Positions 1 through 7,151 of a stretch of 64,000 nucleotides of DNA are shown here, one piece after another; positions within the stretch are counted from its first letter, which is position 1; each line of letters opens with the position of its first letter. The DNA is from Alphaproteobacteria bacterium (lineage in GTDB: Bacteria; Pseudomonadota; Alphaproteobacteria; Rhizobiales; Hyphomicrobiaceae), in the NCBI GenBank assembly GCA_019137195.1, contig JAGVSR010000102.1:1-64000 (forward strand), written 5' to 3'. The notes beneath the pieces were generated by a model. That model was not told where the DNA came from. It worked only from the letters and a program-made list of their open reading frames with translations, and ran no database searches. The translations under genes were made by a program, and so were the position numbers.

Positions 1-393
1 GCCGGACTCAAAGCGGGCCTGCACTACAATACATGGCCGCTGATGAACGGCGCCCTCATTCCCGACGATCTCTTCGCATTGAGCCCGTTTCTCGAGAACT
101 TCGTCGAGAACGCAACCACGGTGCAGTTCAGCCACCGGCTCGTCGCCTATGTGATCGTCGCTCTCGGGCTCGGGCACGCGTTTGCGATCTTGCGGTCATC
201 TGACGATAGCGACGTGCGCCGCTCCGCCGTGCTGCTCGCGGTGGTGCTTCTCGCCCAGATGACGCTCGGCATCGTGACGCTTCTCAATGCCGTGCCGATC
301 GGGCTCGGCATCGCGCACCAGGGGTTCGCGGCCATCGTGCTGGTCGTGGCGGTGCGGCACCTGTGGCTCGTCCGGGCGGGAGCGACAGCGTAG
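1..393 (+). CDS. ctaA: Heme A synthase, C-terminal part
   Basis: This is the C-terminal 130 residues of a COX15/CtaA heme A synthase; the 5' end lies before the window. The enzyme is an inner-membrane protein that oxidises the C8 methyl of heme O to make heme A for aa3-type oxidases. Visible are the loop motif GLHYNTWPLMNG, a first heme-ligand-type His in VQFSHRL, three hydrophobic helices and a second His in GIAHQGFAA, as in the family. The gene converges on argC with 78 bases between them. The frame is open from base 1 and stops normally, so the missing part is due only to the window edge. Confidence 0.93.
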   Translation, partial: AGLKAGLHYNTWPLMNGALIPDDLFALSPFLENFVENATTVQFSHRLVAYVIVALGLGHAFAILRSSDDSDVRRSAVLLAVVLLAQMTLGIVTLLNAVPIGLGIAHQGFAAIVLVVAVRHLWLVRAGATA

Positions 394-471
394 ATCCGGG
401 TTCGTTTCGCTCGACCCGGCCTGCGTCCGAGATACGGATTGCGGCGTCAGACCCGGACGGCCGGACTACGG

Positions 472-1401
472 TCACGCGAGTTCCAGCATCAGCTGGATGT
501 TCTGCACCGCGGCGCCCGAGGCCCCCTTGCCGAGATTGTCGAGGCGGGCGACGAGCACAGCCTGGCGATGCTTCTCGTTTGAGAAGACGTAAAGCTCGAG
601 GTCGTCGGTGTCGTTCAAGGCGAGCGCGTCGAGCCGCCCGCCGAGCTTTGCCGTTTCCTCGTGCGAGACGACGCGCACGCGCTTCGCTCGAGCGTAGTGC
701 TTGGCGAGCGCGGCGTGGAGATCGGTGGCGGCGGGCTTGCCGGGCAGCGCATCGAGATGCAACGGCACGCTGACCAGCATGCCCTGGCGAAAGTTGCCAA
801 CCGACGGCACGAAGATGGGGCGCGTCGCGAGGCCCGCATAAGCCATCAGCTCCGGCACGTGCTTGTGCTCGAGACCGAGCCCGTAGAGCTCGAAAAGGGG
901 CGCCTTGTTGGCTTCGTAGCTCTCGATCATGCTCTTGCCGCCGCCCGAGTAGCCGGAGACGGCGTTGACTGTGACCGGGAAGTCTTTCGGCATCAGGCCG
1001 GCGTCGACGAGCGGGCGCAGGAGCGCGATGGCGCCGGTCGGATAGCAGCCGGGGTTGGCGACGAGGCGCGCGGCCTTGATCCGCGCGGGCTGGTCTGAGT
1101 CGAGCTCGGCGAAGCCGTAGGTCCAGCCCTTGGCCACGCGATGTGCGGTCGAGGCATCGACGATCTTGGGCGCCTTGTCGCCAAGCTCGGCCGCGAGCGC
1201 GACTGCCTCTTTCGCGGCCTCGTCGGGCAGGCAGAGCACGACGAGATCGACCCCGGACATGATCGCACGGCGAGCGGCCGGGTCCTTGCGCTTGTCGGCA
1301 GCGATGCTCACGACCTCGATGGCGGGCAGCGTCGCCAGCCGGTCGCGGATCTCGAGCCCTGTCGTTCCAGCTTCGCCGTCGATGAAGACCGTGTGCGCCA
1401 T
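472..1401 (-). CDS. argC: N-acetyl-gamma-glutamyl-phosphate reductase (type 2)
   Basis: ArgC reduces N-acetylglutamyl phosphate to the semialdehyde with NADPH in arginine synthesis, in the cytoplasm. The 309-residue length fits the shorter type 2 enzymes. The N-terminus carries a nucleotide-binding pattern (FIDGEAGTTG), and the catalytic Cys is C119 in NPGCYPTG. It starts 9 bases after the stop of the terC-like gene, so the two are probably cotranscribed. The usual rhizobial order is rplM-rpsI-argC; here the membrane protein gene sits between rpsI and argC. Confidence 0.95.
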   Translation of the reverse strand: MAHTVFIDGEAGTTGLEIRDRLATLPAIEVVSIAADKRKDPAARRAIMSGVDLVVLCLPDEAAKEAVALAAELGDKAPKIVDASTAHRVAKGWTYGFAELDSDQPARIKAARLVANPGCYPTGAIALLRPLVDAGLMPKDFPVTVNAVSGYSGGGKSMIESYEANKAPLFELYGLGLEHKHVPELMAYAGLATRPIFVPSVGNFRQGMLVSVPLHLDALPGKPAATDLHAALAKHYARAKRVRVVSHEETAKLGGRLDALALNDTDDLELYVFSNEKHRQAVLVARLDNLGKGASGAAVQNIQLMLELA

Positions 1402-1410
1402 GGGGCTTCC

Positions 1411-2166
1411 TCAGCCACTGATGCCGAGCCGGTGCAGGATGCCCTGCCAGATCGTCTCGGAGCAGCCGATGCCCCAGGCGGCGCAGGCGACCTGATGGCT
1501 GTCGCGATAGATCATGTCGAGGGCGACATAGAGGATGATCAGCAGGCCGACCCAGGCGATCCAGGGATATTTGTGGAGCAGCTTGGCGATGTAGGTCGAG
1601 GCGATGGCCATCAGGATGATGGCGAAGGCGAGGCCGATGACGAGCACCAGCGTCGATTCACCCGCGGCGCCGGCGACAGCGAGAACGTTGTCGAGCGACA
1701 TCGAGAGGTCGGCCAGGATGATGGTCCACAGCGCTGCCCAGAAGCCCACCTCGTTGGCGGGTGAGACCGGTGTCGTCAGCCCGGCCTCGATGTCCTCGAT
1801 CGAGGGCTCGTTGCTGTCGACGATCTGGCGGTACATCTTCCAGCAGACGAACAGCAACAGCAGGCCGCCCGCGAGCGTCAGACCGATGACTTGCAGCATC
1901 TGCTGGGCGATGGCCGAGAACATGATGCGCAGCACGACGGCGCCGGCGATGCCCCAGAAGATTACCTTGGCACGCATCGAGGGGTGGACGTTGGCCGCCG
2001 CCATGCCGACGACGATGGCGTTGTCGCCCGCGAGCGTCAGGTCGATCATGAGGATGTTGAACAGAGCCACCCAGTGCGCCTGCCACCACGCGGGAGACAA
2101 GAGCAGGCCGATGTCGGTCCAGACGGTGGTGAAGATCGAGTCGGCGGCCGCCAGCGCAAAGTCCAT
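1411..2166 (-). CDS. TerC family integral membrane protein (YjbE type)
   Basis: This 251-residue multi-pass inner-membrane protein belongs to the TerC family, whose members are tied to tellurite resistance and, in some bacteria, to manganese export. The two family repeats are visible: one around LTLAGDNAIVVG and one around LSMSLDNVLAVAG, each with the conserved acidic-Asn pair inside a helix, separated by an acidic loop at about residues 110-135. The start chosen is the ATG at 2166, which opens directly into the conserved N-terminus; the frame stays open upstream but that part is not family-like. It follows the rpsI terminator. The transported ion cannot be read from the sequence. Confidence 0.88.
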   Translation of the reverse strand: MDFALAAADSIFTTVWTDIGLLLSPAWWQAHWVALFNILMIDLTLAGDNAIVVGMAAANVHPSMRAKVIFWGIAGAVVLRIMFSAIAQQMLQVIGLTLAGGLLLLFVCWKMYRQIVDSNEPSIEDIEAGLTTPVSPANEVGFWAALWTIILADLSMSLDNVLAVAGAAGESTLVLVIGLAFAIILMAIASTYIAKLLHKYPWIAWVGLLIILYVALDMIYRDSHQVACAAWGIGCSETIWQGILHRLGISG

Positions 2167-2274
2167 GCGAGATGTCTCTTTTCGATCGTAGGAGCCGGTA
2201 AAGCGGCGAGAGGTTTCGCCGGTATGTGGCATTCGTGGCCGGGCTCGGCAACCCACCTGCGTCAAGAAACAGAA

Positions 2275-2298
2275 CAGCCCGCCGTTGAAGGCGGGCTG
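2275..2298 (-). terminator. Rho-independent terminator after rpsI
   Basis: A perfect 9-bp stem (2275-2283 with 2290-2298) and a 6-base loop, followed on the minus strand by a T-rich stretch (TTCTGTTTCTT). It lies 29 bases past the rpsI stop and should end most rplM-rpsI transcripts before terC. Confidence 0.8.
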
Positions 2299-2326
2299 CT
2301 CCGAACCACAGAGGCGAGGGTGCCGG

Positions 2327-2812
2327 TCAGCGCTTCGAGAACTGGAAGCTGCGGCGGGCCTTGGCACGTCCGTACCTCTTGCGCTCGACGGTGCGGCTGT
2401 CGCGTGTCAGGAAGCCGCCCTTCTTCAGCACGCCGCGCAGGTCGGGCTCGAAGTAGGTCAGCGCCTTCGAGATGCCGTGGCGGACCGCGCCGGCCTGGCC
2501 GGAGAGGCCGCCGCCCATGACCGTGACGTTGATGTCGTACTGGGTCGAGCGATTGGCGGCGCTCAAGGGCTGCTGGAGCAGCATCTGGAGCACGGGGCGG
2601 GCGAAATACGCCTTATAGTCCTTTGCGTTGACCGTGATCTGGCCGCGGCCGGGCTTCAGCCACACGCGAGCGATGGCGTCCTTCCTCTTGCCGGTCGCAT
2701 AGGCGCGGCCGAGCTTGTCGAGCTTCTGGACGTGGACCGGGACCGCGGGAGCAGCCGGCGCGGCGGGCTTCAGGCTCGCGAGGTCGCCGAGTGTCTTGGT
2801 TTCGATTGCCAT
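2327..2812 (-). CDS. rpsI: 30S ribosomal protein S9
   Basis: S9 of the small ribosomal subunit, 161 residues. The C-terminal tail RRSFQFSKR reaches the P site in known structures, and the family signature [14 protein letters not shown] is present. The first 30 or so residues are an Ala/Pro-rich extension typical of alphaproteobacterial S9. The gene starts 5 bases after the rplM stop, so the two are cotranscribed and probably translationally coupled; a strong terminator follows. Confidence 0.98.
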   Translation of the reverse strand: MAIETKTLGDLASLKPAAPAAPAVPVHVQKLDKLGRAYATGKRKDAIARVWLKPGRGQITVNAKDYKAYFARPVLQMLLQQPLSAANRSTQYDINVTVMGGGLSGQAGAVRHGISKALTYFEPDLRGVLKKGGFLTRDSRTVERKRYGRAKARRSFQFSKR

Positions 2813-2817
2813 GATAC

Positions 2818-3279
2818 TTAGACCCTCACGTTCTTGCGATTGAGCTTGGCGACGTCGAGCGGCGTCGGGTTCTGGGCCGCATGGGGATGGTCCTTGCCCT
2901 TGTAGACGCGCAGGTTGCGCATCAGCTGGCGCTGGAGGGGGCCACGGCGCAGCATGCGCTCAACGGCGAGCGTGATGACGCGCTCCGGAAACCTGCCCTC
3001 AAGCAGGCGCCGCGGGCTCGTCTCCTTGATGCCGCCGGCATAGCCGGTGTGGCGGTAGTAGACCTTGTCGTCGCGCTTGTTGCCGGTGAACACGACCTTG
3101 TCGGCGTTGACGACGATGACGTTGTCACCACAGTCGACGTGGGGCGTGTAGATGGCCTTGTGCTTGCCTTTGAGGCGGATGGCGACGAGCGCGGCGAGGC
3201 GGCCGACAACGAGGCCCTCGCCATCGATCACGATCCACTCCTTGTCGACCTCGCCGGCCTTGGCAGAGTACGTTTTCAT
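2818..3279 (-). CDS. rplM: 50S ribosomal protein L13
   Basis: L13 of the large subunit, 153 residues from the ATG at 3279 (MKTYSAK), the usual family start. The open frame runs further upstream, but that part is not L13-like. Signature region [12 protein letters not shown] and the C-terminal stretch [15 protein letters not shown] are visible. It leads the rplM-rpsI transcript. Its upstream region holds the large inverted repeat at 3477-3510. Confidence 0.97.
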   Translation of the reverse strand: MKTYSAKAGEVDKEWIVIDGEGLVVGRLAALVAIRLKGKHKAIYTPHVDCGDNVIVVNADKVVFTGNKRDDKVYYRHTGYAGGIKETSPRRLLEGRFPERVITLAVERMLRRGPLQRQLMRNLRVYKGKDHPHAAQNPTPLDVAKLNRKNVRV

Positions 3280-3476
3280 CTTGGGCAGAGCTCCTGCCTT
3301 GTTGGGTTGGGGGATGCCGCCAGCGGGGTGCTGACCGAGCCACGGGCGACGGCGGCAGGGTCTGCCGTCCGATGCCGGTTCGATACGCAGCGAGCGGCAG
3401 CTTGTCAAACACGAAATCATGCTGCCGGAATAAACTCTCGCAAAAACAACGAGTTGATAATTGTGGTGTAATCGTA

Positions 3477-3510
3477 CCGCATGTACGGTATTCCATTACC
3501 GTACATGCGG
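3477..3510. promoter_or_regulatory. Perfect 14-bp inverted repeat, probable operator
   Basis: Arms CCGCATGTACGGTA (3477-3490) and TACCGTACATGCGG (3497-3510) are perfect reverse complements around a 6-base AT-rich centre. No T-run follows on either strand, so it is not a standard terminator. It lies 198 bases before rplM on one side and 179 bases before the secreted-protein gene on the other, in a locally AT-rich stretch (AATTAT at 3457-3462 could be a minus-strand -10). A dimeric repressor site is the simplest reading; which regulator binds is unknown. Confidence 0.6.
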
Positions 3511-3688
3511 GCCGTGATCGGCTCGATTATGCCGCTTGTGGCCCTATGGACGCAGGTCTACAGCGTTGACAAAAGTGGTGGAGATCCTGTCGGCGGGCAC
3601 CATCAAAGCGTCTCAGTCGCCGCGATAGGCTCTCGGCCAACGGACTTCGGTCTCGGGGGAGGCCGGCTGCCAGCAAGGAGAGACATCC

Positions 3689-4291
3689 ATGCGCTTCGAC
3701 CTCAGGCCGACCGCTCTCAGCGGCGCGCTCATCGCGATCCTGCTCGCCATAGGCGCCGGCCCGGTTGCGGCGCAGGAGCTCAAGCAGATGGCGCTCACGG
3801 ACCAGCAAGTGACGTCGTTCATCGCCGCCCAGACCGACTTCGCGCCGCTCGTCGTCAAGCTTTCAGAGGCCGGAGAGGCGCCGGACGACGCGCTCAAGGG
3901 GGAGCTCGACGGAGTCTCCAAGAAGCACGGCTTCCAGAGCTTCGACGAGTACATGGACGTCAACGACAACATCGCATTCGTGCTCGGCGGCCTCAACAGC
4001 AAGACGATGGCATTCACGGAGCCCGTCGAGAGGCTCAAAGCCGATCTCGAGGAGATCAAGGCCGACAACGAGATCCCGGACGACGAGAAGAAGCTCGCGA
4101 TCGAAGATCTCAATCAGGAGATCGCTGCCACTCAGCCGCTCAAGTTCAAGGAGAACATCGAGGTGGTGAAGCGGCACTTCGCCGAGCTCGTGAAGCTCCT
4201 GCCCGACGAAGGATCGCTCGAAGGCGAGGACGCTGGCGCCGACGAAGGGGAGGACGGTAAGGGCGATGACAAGGGCGGGCCGGCACCATGA
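3689..4291 (+). CDS. Secreted helical protein of unknown function
   Basis: 200 residues with a clear Sec signal peptide (about 1-30, ending VAAQE), so it is expected in the periplasm. The mature part is predicted helical and charged, with the stretch FQSFDEYMDVNDNIAFVLGG and a segment rich in Glu/Lys at 105-150. It ends in an acidic, Gly-rich tail (about 175-200: EGEDAGADEGEDGKGDDKGG). A strong ribosome site (AAGGAGA) precedes the ATG. Its end overlaps the crotonase gene by 4 bases (ATGA), so the two are coupled. I know similar unnamed proteins in rhizobia but no function; none is claimed. Confidence 0.8.
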   Translation: MRFDLRPTALSGALIAILLAIGAGPVAAQELKQMALTDQQVTSFIAAQTDFAPLVVKLSEAGEAPDDALKGELDGVSKKHGFQSFDEYMDVNDNIAFVLGGLNSKTMAFTEPVERLKADLEEIKADNEIPDDEKKLAIEDLNQEIAATQPLKFKENIEVVKRHFAELVKLLPDEGSLEGEDAGADEGEDGKGDDKGGPAP

Positions 4292-5127
4292 GCGGCATCG
4301 CCGACCGGCAAGGCTCCACCAAGACGGGGGAGGACAAGCCGCTGACCCGGATCGAGCGACCCGAGCGCGGCGTCGTCCTGCTGACGCTCGACCGTCCACA
4401 GACGCGCAACGCGCTGTCATTGGCCATGATTGCCGAGGTGACGGCGCACATTGCTGCGCTCGGCGCCGACCGGACGGTCTCGGTGATCGTGCTGGCCGCC
4501 TCGGGGCCGGTGTTCTCGGCCGGTCACGATCTCAAGGAAATGACGGCGCATCGCGCGGATGCGGACGGCGGTCGCGCGTTCTTCGACGACACCATGCGGC
4601 GCTGTGCAACCATGATGCAGGCGATCGTCGCCTGTCCGAAGCCCGTCATCGCGGCCGTGCAGGGCACGGCGACGGCGGCGGGATGCCAGCTCGTCGCGAC
4701 GTGCGACCTCGCGGTCGCGGCAGAAACGGCTAAATTCTGCACACCGGGCGTCAACATAGGCCTCTTCTGCTCGACTCCTATGGTGGCGCTGTCGCGCAAT
4801 GTGTCGCGCAAGCGCGCAATGGAAATGCTGCTTCTCGGCGATCTCCTGCCTGCGACGGAAGCCGCGGAGTACGGGCTCGTCAATCGCGTCGTGCCGGCTG
4901 ACAAGGTGATGGCCGAAGCGCTTTCGATGGCTCGGACCATCGCCTCCAAATCCCCGGTGACGGTGGCGATCGGCAAGCGCGCGTTCTACGATCAGATCGA
5001 GAAGCCGCTTGCCGAGGCCTACGACTACGCGGCGGCGGTCATGGTCGAGAATATGATGAAGGCGGACGCGGAGGAGGGAATCTGCGCCATCATCGAGAAG
5101 CGCCCTCCGGTGTGGACGGACGGCTGA
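4288..5127 (+). CDS. Crotonase-fold protein resembling ECHDC3, catalytic Glu pair absent
   Basis: 279-residue enoyl-CoA hydratase/isomerase superfamily protein. The CoA/oxyanion-hole segment SAGHDLKEM and the second oxyanion segment GTATAAGCQL are present. In classical hydratases the two catalytic Glu sit in GGGCE and in the PE motif; aligned here they read AAGCQ (Glu to Gln) and TPGVNIG (Glu to Gly). The pattern resembles the ECHDC3-like branch. It therefore probably does not hydrate enoyl-CoA in the normal way, and the reaction is unknown. It is translationally coupled to the secreted protein before it and followed 1 base later by a VOC protein. Confidence 0.85.
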   Translation: MSGIADRQGSTKTGEDKPLTRIERPERGVVLLTLDRPQTRNALSLAMIAEVTAHIAALGADRTVSVIVLAASGPVFSAGHDLKEMTAHRADADGGRAFFDDTMRRCATMMQAIVACPKPVIAAVQGTATAAGCQLVATCDLAVAAETAKFCTPGVNIGLFCSTPMVALSRNVSRKRAMEMLLLGDLLPATEAAEYGLVNRVVPADKVMAEALSMARTIASKSPVTVAIGKRAFYDQIEKPLAEAYDYAAAVMVENMMKADAEEGICAIIEKRPPVWTDG

Positions 5128-5128
5128 G

Positions 5129-5572
5129 GTGGAGCCGCGGCTCTCCTTTGTGACGCTCGGCGTCGCCGACATGGTGCGATCACGCGCATTCTACGAGCGG
5201 CTCGGATTCAAGGCGTCCTCCGTCTCCGAGGAAGCCGTCGCCTTTTTCGATGCAGGCGGCGTGGTGCTCGCGCTGTTCGGGCGCGAGGCACTGGCGGCCG
5301 ACGCGGGGCTTGACGCGGTCGGCAGCGGCTTCCGAGGCGTCACGCTGGCGCACAATGTTTCGAGCGAGGCGGAGGTCGGCCGGGTTCTTGCTGAGGCCGT
5401 GGCGGCGGGCGCTCGGCTTCTGAGACCGGCAGAGAAGGCCTTCTGGGGCGGCATCACGAGCTATTTCGCCGATCCCGACGGACATGTATGGGAGGTGGCG
5501 TACAACCCGTTCTTTCCGCTCGATGCAACCGGGCGGGTGCAGCTGCCGCCGCCGGCGCCAGAGACCGGGTGA
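5129..5572 (+). CDS. VOC (glyoxalase/bleomycin-resistance) superfamily protein
   Basis: 147-residue single VOC protein, starting at GTG 1 base after the crotonase stop. The two beta-alpha-beta-beta-beta modules are recognisable: LSFVTLGVADMVRSRAFYE at the start and GGITSYFADPDGHVWEVAYNP near the end, with the usual DPDGH/WE metal-binding pattern. Members include glyoxalases, dioxygenases and thiol transferases, so the substrate cannot be assigned. It is probably in one transcript with the two genes before it and the small DUF2842 gene after it. Confidence 0.85.
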   Translation: MEPRLSFVTLGVADMVRSRAFYERLGFKASSVSEEAVAFFDAGGVVLALFGREALAADAGLDAVGSGFRGVTLAHNVSSEAEVGRVLAEAVAAGARLLRPAEKAFWGGITSYFADPDGHVWEVAYNPFFPLDATGRVQLPPPAPETG

Positions 5573-5594
5573 TCACGCGGGGACGGGGACCGGT

Positions 5595-5801
5595 ATGACG
5601 CTCAAGACGCGGAAGCTCGTGGGGACCGTCGCGCTCCTCCTGCTGGTGATCGTCTACGCATTCCTGGCGATGGTGGCCGCCATCGTCCTGCAAGTGAACG
5701 CGACCAAGACGGTCGAGGTGCTCTACTATCTGGTCGCCGGGCTGCTGTGGGTTCCGCCGGCAGCATGGATCATCTCGTGGATGCACAGAGCGCCGGGGTA
5801 G
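5595..5801 (+). CDS. DUF2842 family small membrane protein
   Basis: 68-residue inner-membrane protein with two hydrophobic helices (about 8-32 and 40-62) and the family opening TLKTRKLVGT. The start is the ATG at 5595; the longer open frame upstream covers the end of the VOC gene and is not family-like. DUF2842 genes are found near the cytochrome oxidase assembly gene ctaA in rhizobia, and ctaA is 5 kb away here. Function unknown. Confidence 0.78.
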   Translation: MTLKTRKLVGTVALLLLVIVYAFLAMVAAIVLQVNATKTVEVLYYLVAGLLWVPPAAWIISWMHRAPG

Positions 5802-5967
5802 CCTCTCTGTCCTGCCGCGCGCGCCTTAGGCCTCGCGCCGCGCTGCCTCTGTATCGCCTGCTTGGCGGCCGCGGAGCGAGTATCGAGAGCGTCTCCAGGC
5901 GACCTCCCGCCACTGCCGCTTCGGTAAGGATGCTGCCCCGCGCGCAGGGCGACCGGGCATTTCGCGT

Positions 5968-7029
5968 TCAGGCTGCGCGGCTGAGGACTCGTTTCGCAGC
6001 ATTCATGAGTGCGAAGGGGAGGCCCGACATCAGCACCCTCACGTGGCGCATGTCCTGGAAGTCGCCGTTGAGCGAGAGGCGCGGGAGCGCGGTCATGGCG
6101 TTCTTGTGCCGGGCTTCGACGAGACCCTTGCGGGTCGTGGTGGCAGTCGTGACGCCGGCCTCGCGGGCCAGCCTGAACTCGCGCTCGCCGGCTGATGCCG
6201 CGTCGCCGTAGGGGTAGCTGAAATGCCGGCAAGGCTTGCCGGTCTCGACCTCGATGCGGCGGATGCTGTCCTCGATCTCGGCACGTGCCTCGACCTCGGA
6301 GAGCTTCGCGAGCGCCAGGTGATTGCAGCTGTGAGCGCCGATGGTGACGAGGGGATCCCTCGCGAGCTCGCGGACGTCGTCCCAGGTCATGAGGAGGTCG
6401 GCGGCAAGCTTTGCGCTATCGTGGCCGGCTTGACGCGCCAGCTCGGCCACGATGGCGCGCGTCTCGTACTCCGGGAGGCGTCTCAGCCACCAGTAGAGCG
6501 TGCGCCACGCCGCCTCCTTGCCGGCAAGTGTCGACACGTCGAAACGGCGCAGCTCTCCCTCGATCTCGATCACGATCGCGCTCGACTGGCGGATCGCCTG
6601 CTCGAGCGCGAGCCACCACAGGTGATCGCCGCCACCGGGGAAATTGGCCGGCACGTAGACGGTGAACGGCACGTTGTGGCGCTTGAAGACCGGATAGGCG
6701 TGGACGAGGTTGTCGCGGTAGCCGTCGTCGAGGGTGAAGCAGGCGAACGGGCGCGCGGTGTCGCCGTCGCGCAGCCGGCGGGCCGCCTCGTCGAGGGACA
6801 CGGGCTCGATGCCCTGGGCCTGGACCTCGCGAACGACGCTCTCGAGAAACGCAGGGGTCACCTTGAGGATGCGATTCGGCTCGAAGGGCTCGGGCGGCTC
6901 GGGACGAACGTGGTGAAGCATGAAGACGATGCCGGCGCCCTGGGTCATCGGCTTCAGCAGCCGGTCGGCCCCCGCGTAATGCAGAGCGGAGAGCGCGGCC
7001 TTCAGGATTTGCGTCGACTTGCGGCTCAT
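5968..7029 (-). CDS. Polysaccharide deacetylase (NodB homology domain)
   Basis: 353 residues from ATG 7029 (MSRKSTQ); an ATG 12 codons upstream is possible. NodB-type motifs are visible: TLDDGYRDN (catalytic Asp pair) and the metal-binding HSxxH motif GAHSCNHLA, then FSYPYG. The family removes N- or O-acetyl groups from polysaccharides. No signal peptide is obvious. The gene is transcribed in the same direction as the GumC-like gene behind it and belongs to the exopolysaccharide locus, so modification of the exported polymer is the likely job. Confidence 0.88.
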   Translation of the reverse strand: MSRKSTQILKAALSALHYAGADRLLKPMTQGAGIVFMLHHVRPEPPEPFEPNRILKVTPAFLESVVREVQAQGIEPVSLDEAARRLRDGDTARPFACFTLDDGYRDNLVHAYPVFKRHNVPFTVYVPANFPGGGDHLWWLALEQAIRQSSAIVIEIEGELRRFDVSTLAGKEAAWRTLYWWLRRLPEYETRAIVAELARQAGHDSAKLAADLLMTWDDVRELARDPLVTIGAHSCNHLALAKLSEVEARAEIEDSIRRIEVETGKPCRHFSYPYGDAASAGEREFRLAREAGVTTATTTRKGLVEARHKNAMTALPRLSLNGDFQDMRHVRVLMSGLPFALMNAAKRVLSRAA

Positions 7030-7151
7030 CGTGTCCCGATCCGGCGCCAGGTATGGGCGCGGCACGGGCGTGGCTGCAAGAACCGTGCAGGCCGCACGGC
7101 AAGGGTGGGACGAGGGCCCCGACCGGCGTCGATGAAGGTTAATGCCGGGGA

